This document shows, in pieces, positions 60,973-64,000 of a stretch of DNA of 64,000 nt; the stretch's first letter is position 1, and each line of letters starts with the position of its first letter. Source of the DNA: Tolypothrix bouteillei VB521301 (GTDB lineage Bacteria > Cyanobacteriota > Cyanobacteriia > Cyanobacteriales > Nostocaceae). The notes beneath the pieces are model-generated. The model was given only the letters and a program-made list of their open reading frames with translations, searched no databases and was not told the origin of the DNA. The position numbers and the translations under genes are program-made. Location of the stretch: positions 3,568,452-3,632,451 of the forward strand of contig NZ_JHEG04000001.1 in assembly GCF_000760695.4 (NCBI RefSeq), given 5' to 3'.

Positions 60973-62051
60973 AGCCGGATGGTCGCCAACTGACCTTATA
61001 CAGTCGATATCCCATTGCAAGCAATCTACAAGCCACAAGTCCTAGCAACGAGCCAGTGCAAGCCAATCCGCATTTGCGCTGGCACCCTTTGCGGGGGGAG
61101 TGGGTGGCTTATGCGAGTCACCGTCAAGGGCGAACTTTTATGCCACCACCAGAGTATAACCCCCTTGCACCTACTAAAGACCCGCAGTTTCCAACAGAAC
61201 TCCCCCAAGGAGAGTATGATGTAGCCGTGTTTGATAACCGCTTTCCATCAATGGCGGTGACTGCACAAGACCCACCTGTCAGTATCGTAGAAACAATGCC
61301 CGCCAATGGTGCGTGTGAGGTTGTGGTTTTTACTCAAGACCCCCACGCCTCCCTCAGTTCTTTGAAACTGGACCACCTAGATTTGCTGTTACAAGTATGG
61401 GGCGATCGCACCCGCGTACTTGGAGGCAATCCAAAAATTCAGTACGTGCTTCCCTTTGAAAACAAGGGTGTGGAGGTTGGTGTCACCTTGCACCATCCCC
61501 ACGGGCAAATCTATGCCTATCCTTTTGTACCGCCTGTCCCTGCAAAAATGTTGGAACAACAAAGGCAGTTTTACCAGCAACAGGGGCGTTCTTTGTTGGA
61601 AGATTTGATCCAAAAGGAAATCGCCGACAACAAACGAATTCTTTATCGGGATGAGGAAGCGATCGCATTTGTTCCAGTGTGTGCTCGTTACCCCTATGAA
61701 GTTTGGATTGCTCCTATTAAGGCAGTAGGTCACTTTTACGACCTAAGTGCAAAACAACGTCAGGGACTTGCTAGAGCATTAAAAACCGTCACTCTTAAAT
61801 ACGATGGTTTGTGGAACCGCCCGTTTCCTTACTTAATGGCTTGGTTTGGTGCTCCAACCGACGGTGAGGCTCATCCCGAAGCCCATTTACACGCACAGTT
61901 TTACCCACCTTACAGGACAAGTGAAAGGCTAAAATATCTAGCCGGAACAGAACTTGCTGCAGGGATGTTTGCCAACGATGCTTTGCCAGAGGAAAAGGCT
62001 CGCGAGCTACAGGCTGTATTGGTAAATTTCGAAACACCAGTACCGTTGTGA
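60951..62051 (+). CDS. galT: Galactose-1-phosphate uridylyltransferase
   Basis: It swaps UDP between glucose and galactose in the Leloir pathway. The 366-residue protein has the N-terminal [19 protein letters not shown], the PENKG-like [10 protein letters not shown], and the catalytic motif [12 protein letters not shown] (His-Pro-His), with the second HIT-fold half [19 protein letters not shown] 60951 lies inside the 3' end of the glycosidase gene, so translation is coupled. No galK or galE in the window. The pair could turn galactosides into UDP-sugars. Confidence 0.92.
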   Translation: MYSHTLLKPDGRQLTLYSRYPIASNLQATSPSNEPVQANPHLRWHPLRGEWVAYASHRQGRTFMPPPEYNPLAPTKDPQFPTELPQGEYDVAVFDNRFPSMAVTAQDPPVSIVETMPANGACEVVVFTQDPHASLSSLKLDHLDLLLQVWGDRTRVLGGNPKIQYVLPFENKGVEVGVTLHHPHGQIYAYPFVPPVPAKMLEQQRQFYQQQGRSLLEDLIQKEIADNKRILYRDEEAIAFVPVCARYPYEVWIAPIKAVGHFYDLSAKQRQGLARALKTVTLKYDGLWNRPFPYLMAWFGAPTDGEAHPEAHLHAQFYPPYRTSERLKYLAGTELAAGMFANDALPEEKARELQAVLVNFETPVPL

Positions 62052-62090
62052 TAACTCCCTTAGGGCTTACACATAGCCCCCCTATTTAAG

Positions 62091-62173
62091 CTACATTGGT
62101 GTACAGATCTCTAGAAAAGACATGAAACATTCTAAAAAAGGAGAAATGGAATTAAGTTCCCCCTTTTTTAAGG
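62091..62173 (+). mobile_element. Truncated MITE copy next to a full copy
   Basis: It begins CTACATTGGTGTACAG, has the usual left half up to 'agttccccctttttta', and is then replaced by the left end of the full copy at 62174. It looks like insertion of one MITE into another, with loss of the older right half. Confidence 0.75.
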
Positions 62174-62320
62174 CTACGGTAGTGTACAGATCTCTAGAAA
62201 AGAGATTAAACATCGTGAAAAGGCAGAATTGAAATTAAGTTCCCCCCTTTTTTAAGGGGGGTTAGGGGGGATCGAAACCGCTTTTAATGCACTATATAAG
62301 ACTTGTGTACACCACCGTAG
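62174..62320 (+). mobile_element. MITE, full-length copy
   Basis: 147 bp from CTACGGTAGTGTACAG to TGTACACCACCGTAG with the palindromic core 'ttaaggggggttagggggg'. Same family as 33244-33389 and 55916-56063. Confidence 0.85.
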
Positions 62321-62774
62321 AGTTAAGGGGATATGGGGGGATCTGCAACGTTTGAAATCCTCAAAATACCGTTTGAAGTTGCGTAAGCCCTCTCCCTTTT
62401 AAAAATTTCCAAATTAAAAAATATCCCAAAATTTCTTGTGGTGCGGGCGTCCTCGTCCGCCCTTTATTTAATAGTGTCCCCACCCTTTCAGTACTTACGC
62501 AAAATTACTTGTAAATTTTAAAAAATAATTTTATAGAAAGAGTCATAGGCTGAATACAAAGGTCTATATAGGCATTTTATTTGAATAGTAAACTTCTGGA
62601 ATACGATAGGGCGTATAATCATTAACATCAGTGTATAAAGTAACATCAATTTCAATTGCCAAAAGTAATTATTAATTACTTAGGAGCATCCCACGGGTAG
62701 CGGTTGCAACCCGTCATGCATGGAAGAAACACTTTTTCCCCACTCCCTACTCCCTAATTAATAGGGTGACTGCC

Positions 62775-63938
62775 ATGACATCTTCTGAATCAAACAGTAT
62801 ACGTTTAGACATTCATAACCCAATACGAATATTTTTTCCTAACAAGGTTGCTTATCCCATCCCACACAATGAGGTAGGGACAAATACGCCAATTCTATTG
62901 AGGATAAGTATCTTTAACAAGACTTCAAATCGCTTTCGCTTGCATCTTTTGCAACCGATTCTTCCAGAGCTATTGACACGAGATGGACAAATCATACAAA
63001 GACGTTTAGTGACGGATGAGGGTTTTACGAATAATCAGCAAAATATTTCACTTGAGCAACATCAGAGTCGGGAAGCCGTTTTTTTTCAAATTTCACCTAA
63101 TTGCAGTTGCGGATTTGATTTGCCTGCTAAGTTTTTTTGGCACAACAATATTCTCCAGCTAAAAATTCCTACTATTCCAATGTTCTCACCTAATTCTTTT
63201 TACCCCACATCCTTCTGGTGTTTTGATAGGCTGGAAGCAAAGAATTATCAACTTCGGTTTATTTTAAATACCTCTAATGAAAATAAATGGTCTGATGAAT
63301 CTAATATCGAACGAGCGAGAACTGTAGGGGAAATCAGTTCAGAAATGCTCGCAACCCCTTGGCTAAATCTTCGTTTAGTTCAACCCTTATCCACTGATAG
63401 TCGCGCAATCGAAGTTGATGGAGTCCAATTCAAAATAGAGATGCCTGAATCAGTTTTAACTATACCAAATAGACAAACCGGAGCTAAAACTGATGTCAAG
63501 CTAGGTATTCAAGTTATCAACAATACTTCCAACTCACTTCGTTTTTATCAACTAGGTTCTATAAATATGTATCTAATAGATGATAATGAAAGAGCCTTAC
63601 AAACTCTTCCTGAAAAAATAAGCGCTGGAAAGCCAAAACTCCTAACTAATTATTCGGTTCAATCGGGAAAAAGTGCATTTTTTAGTTTAAATGGAGAAAT
63701 TTCATGGAGGGACAAAAATGTTCTTCAAATAGCATTTCCAAGGAAAAGTCGCCAACAATTTACTGGAAACGATTCTTACTATCATTTCGGCGAACTCACA
63801 GCCAACCAATCCTATCAGCTTCAAGTTACATATAAAGTTGCTGAAAGTGCAACTCATTTAGAGGAAAAAATCTTAGAAAAAGTGTGGACGGGTTGGGTAA
63901 CTCTACCTTCTGTCAACTTTACTCTTGTCGAACCATAA
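62775..63938 (+). CDS. Hypothetical protein with two tandem beta-rich domains
   Basis: The 387-residue protein starts at ATG 62775 (MTSSESNSIRLDIHNPIRI); a GTG at 62766 would add three residues. Two homologous halves are visible: IFFPNKVAYPIPHN...NTPILLRISIFNKTSNRFRLHLLQP (about 22-66) and FKIEMPESVLTIPNRQTGAKTDVKLGIQVINNTSNSLRF (about 221-259). Each is followed by a similar L-x-G-Q-I/SAFFSLN-type stretch and a QLxVTYK/QLRFILN strand. It looks like an Ig-like or Invasin-type beta-sandwich tandem, with no signal peptide and no known name. Function unknown. Confidence 0.65.
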   Translation: MTSSESNSIRLDIHNPIRIFFPNKVAYPIPHNEVGTNTPILLRISIFNKTSNRFRLHLLQPILPELLTRDGQIIQRRLVTDEGFTNNQQNISLEQHQSREAVFFQISPNCSCGFDLPAKFFWHNNILQLKIPTIPMFSPNSFYPTSFWCFDRLEAKNYQLRFILNTSNENKWSDESNIERARTVGEISSEMLATPWLNLRLVQPLSTDSRAIEVDGVQFKIEMPESVLTIPNRQTGAKTDVKLGIQVINNTSNSLRFYQLGSINMYLIDDNERALQTLPEKISAGKPKLLTNYSVQSGKSAFFSLNGEISWRDKNVLQIAFPRKSRQQFTGNDSYYHFGELTANQSYQLQVTYKVAESATHLEEKILEKVWTGWVTLPSVNFTLVEP

Positions 63939-64000
63939 AATGAAAATAAAAAGGGTGCGATGCTCCCGGAGGGAGCCGCCCAAGGGGCGATCGCTAAACT
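63939..64000. other. Window end with hairpin-like repeat
   Basis: The last 45 bp hold 'gctcccggagggagc' with GCGATCGC; the window ends inside what looks like a REP element. Confidence 0.35.

Larger units (their letters stand above)
62052..62774. other. Intergenic region with nested MITEs
   Basis: The MITEs occupy 62091-62320. The remaining 450 bp are AT-rich, without a recognisable gene; the promoter of the gene at 62775 presumably lies within the last 100 bp. Confidence 0.4.

Noticed and set aside
1..64000. tRNA or rRNA genes, prophage integration site
   Set aside because: No cloverleaf with a T-loop GTTCRA box and CCA-like end and no rRNA-like conserved words were seen; no integrase or phage structural gene present.

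Overview
The window looks like a chromosome segment of a filamentous, probably heterocyst-forming, cyanobacterium. The sequence is rich in the HIP1 octamer GCGATCGC and carries heptanucleotide repeats (CCATTAG tracts), REP-like palindromes and a roughly 147-bp MITE. It also has typical cyanobacterial families: a giant Ser/Thr-His kinase relic, Uma2 endonuclease, Rpn transposase-like genes and the small conserved protein at 8814. No rRNA or tRNA gene was seen.

Layout. 1-9.1 kb: a sensor histidine kinase cut by the window edge, a giant-kinase pseudogene, recQ, a CARDB-repeat protein, a GT8 glycosyltransferase and small hypotheticals. 9.1-10 kb: a MerR regulator with a textbook MerR operator that faces an empty slot, and a cupin. 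10-47.3 kb: a large defence island, almost all on the minus strand. 48-55.8 kb: Uma2, a phosphorothioation-associated methyltransferase, a dGTPase, a J-domain protein, an ATPase relic and argC. 56-64 kb: hflX, a zinc-finger protein, a GH2 glycosidase plus galT operon, and a two-repeat protein of unknown function.

The island has two modules. Module 1 is BREX-like: BrxL (10.1 kb), a NERD-pseudokinase-kinase-PglZ fusion (14.8 kb), a giant coiled-coil P-loop ATPase (19.4 kb), a 142-residue small protein (25.0 kb) and two DUF4007-like proteins (29.0 and 33.9 kb). Module 2 is phosphorothioation-like. In transcription order it has DUF4007, a BrxC/PglY-like P-loop ATPase, a PAPS-reductase-fold sulfurtransferase (DndC/BrxP-like), a GIY-YIG protein, a DGQHR (DndB-like) protein, a HEPN-like protein with a partner ATPase, and a DndA-type cysteine desulfurase. 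Recognisable DndD and DndE are absent. The methyltransferase at 49.1 kb and the dGTPase beside it are probably accessory. The gene content (sulfur transfer plus P-loop ATPase, PglZ and BrxL) resembles BREX type 4 and the archaeal Dnd-Pbe arrangement, but the PglW-PglZ fusion, the GIY-YIG gene and the HEPN/ATPase pair make it distinctive. This functional reading is inference from domains and gene order.

The island also preserves its history. A second copy of the BREX-like operon has collapsed next to the DUF4007 gene at 33.9 kb: 12 codons of the small-protein start, then a REP palindrome, then a frameshifted scrap of PglZ. A second DUF4007 relic flanks an Rpn transposase-like cluster at 25.4-27.7 kb. 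The two intact DUF4007-like paralogues share an almost identical C-terminal third but have diverged N-termini. REP-like or repeat-derived sequences lie in frame inside both the PglZ fusion and the dGTPase.
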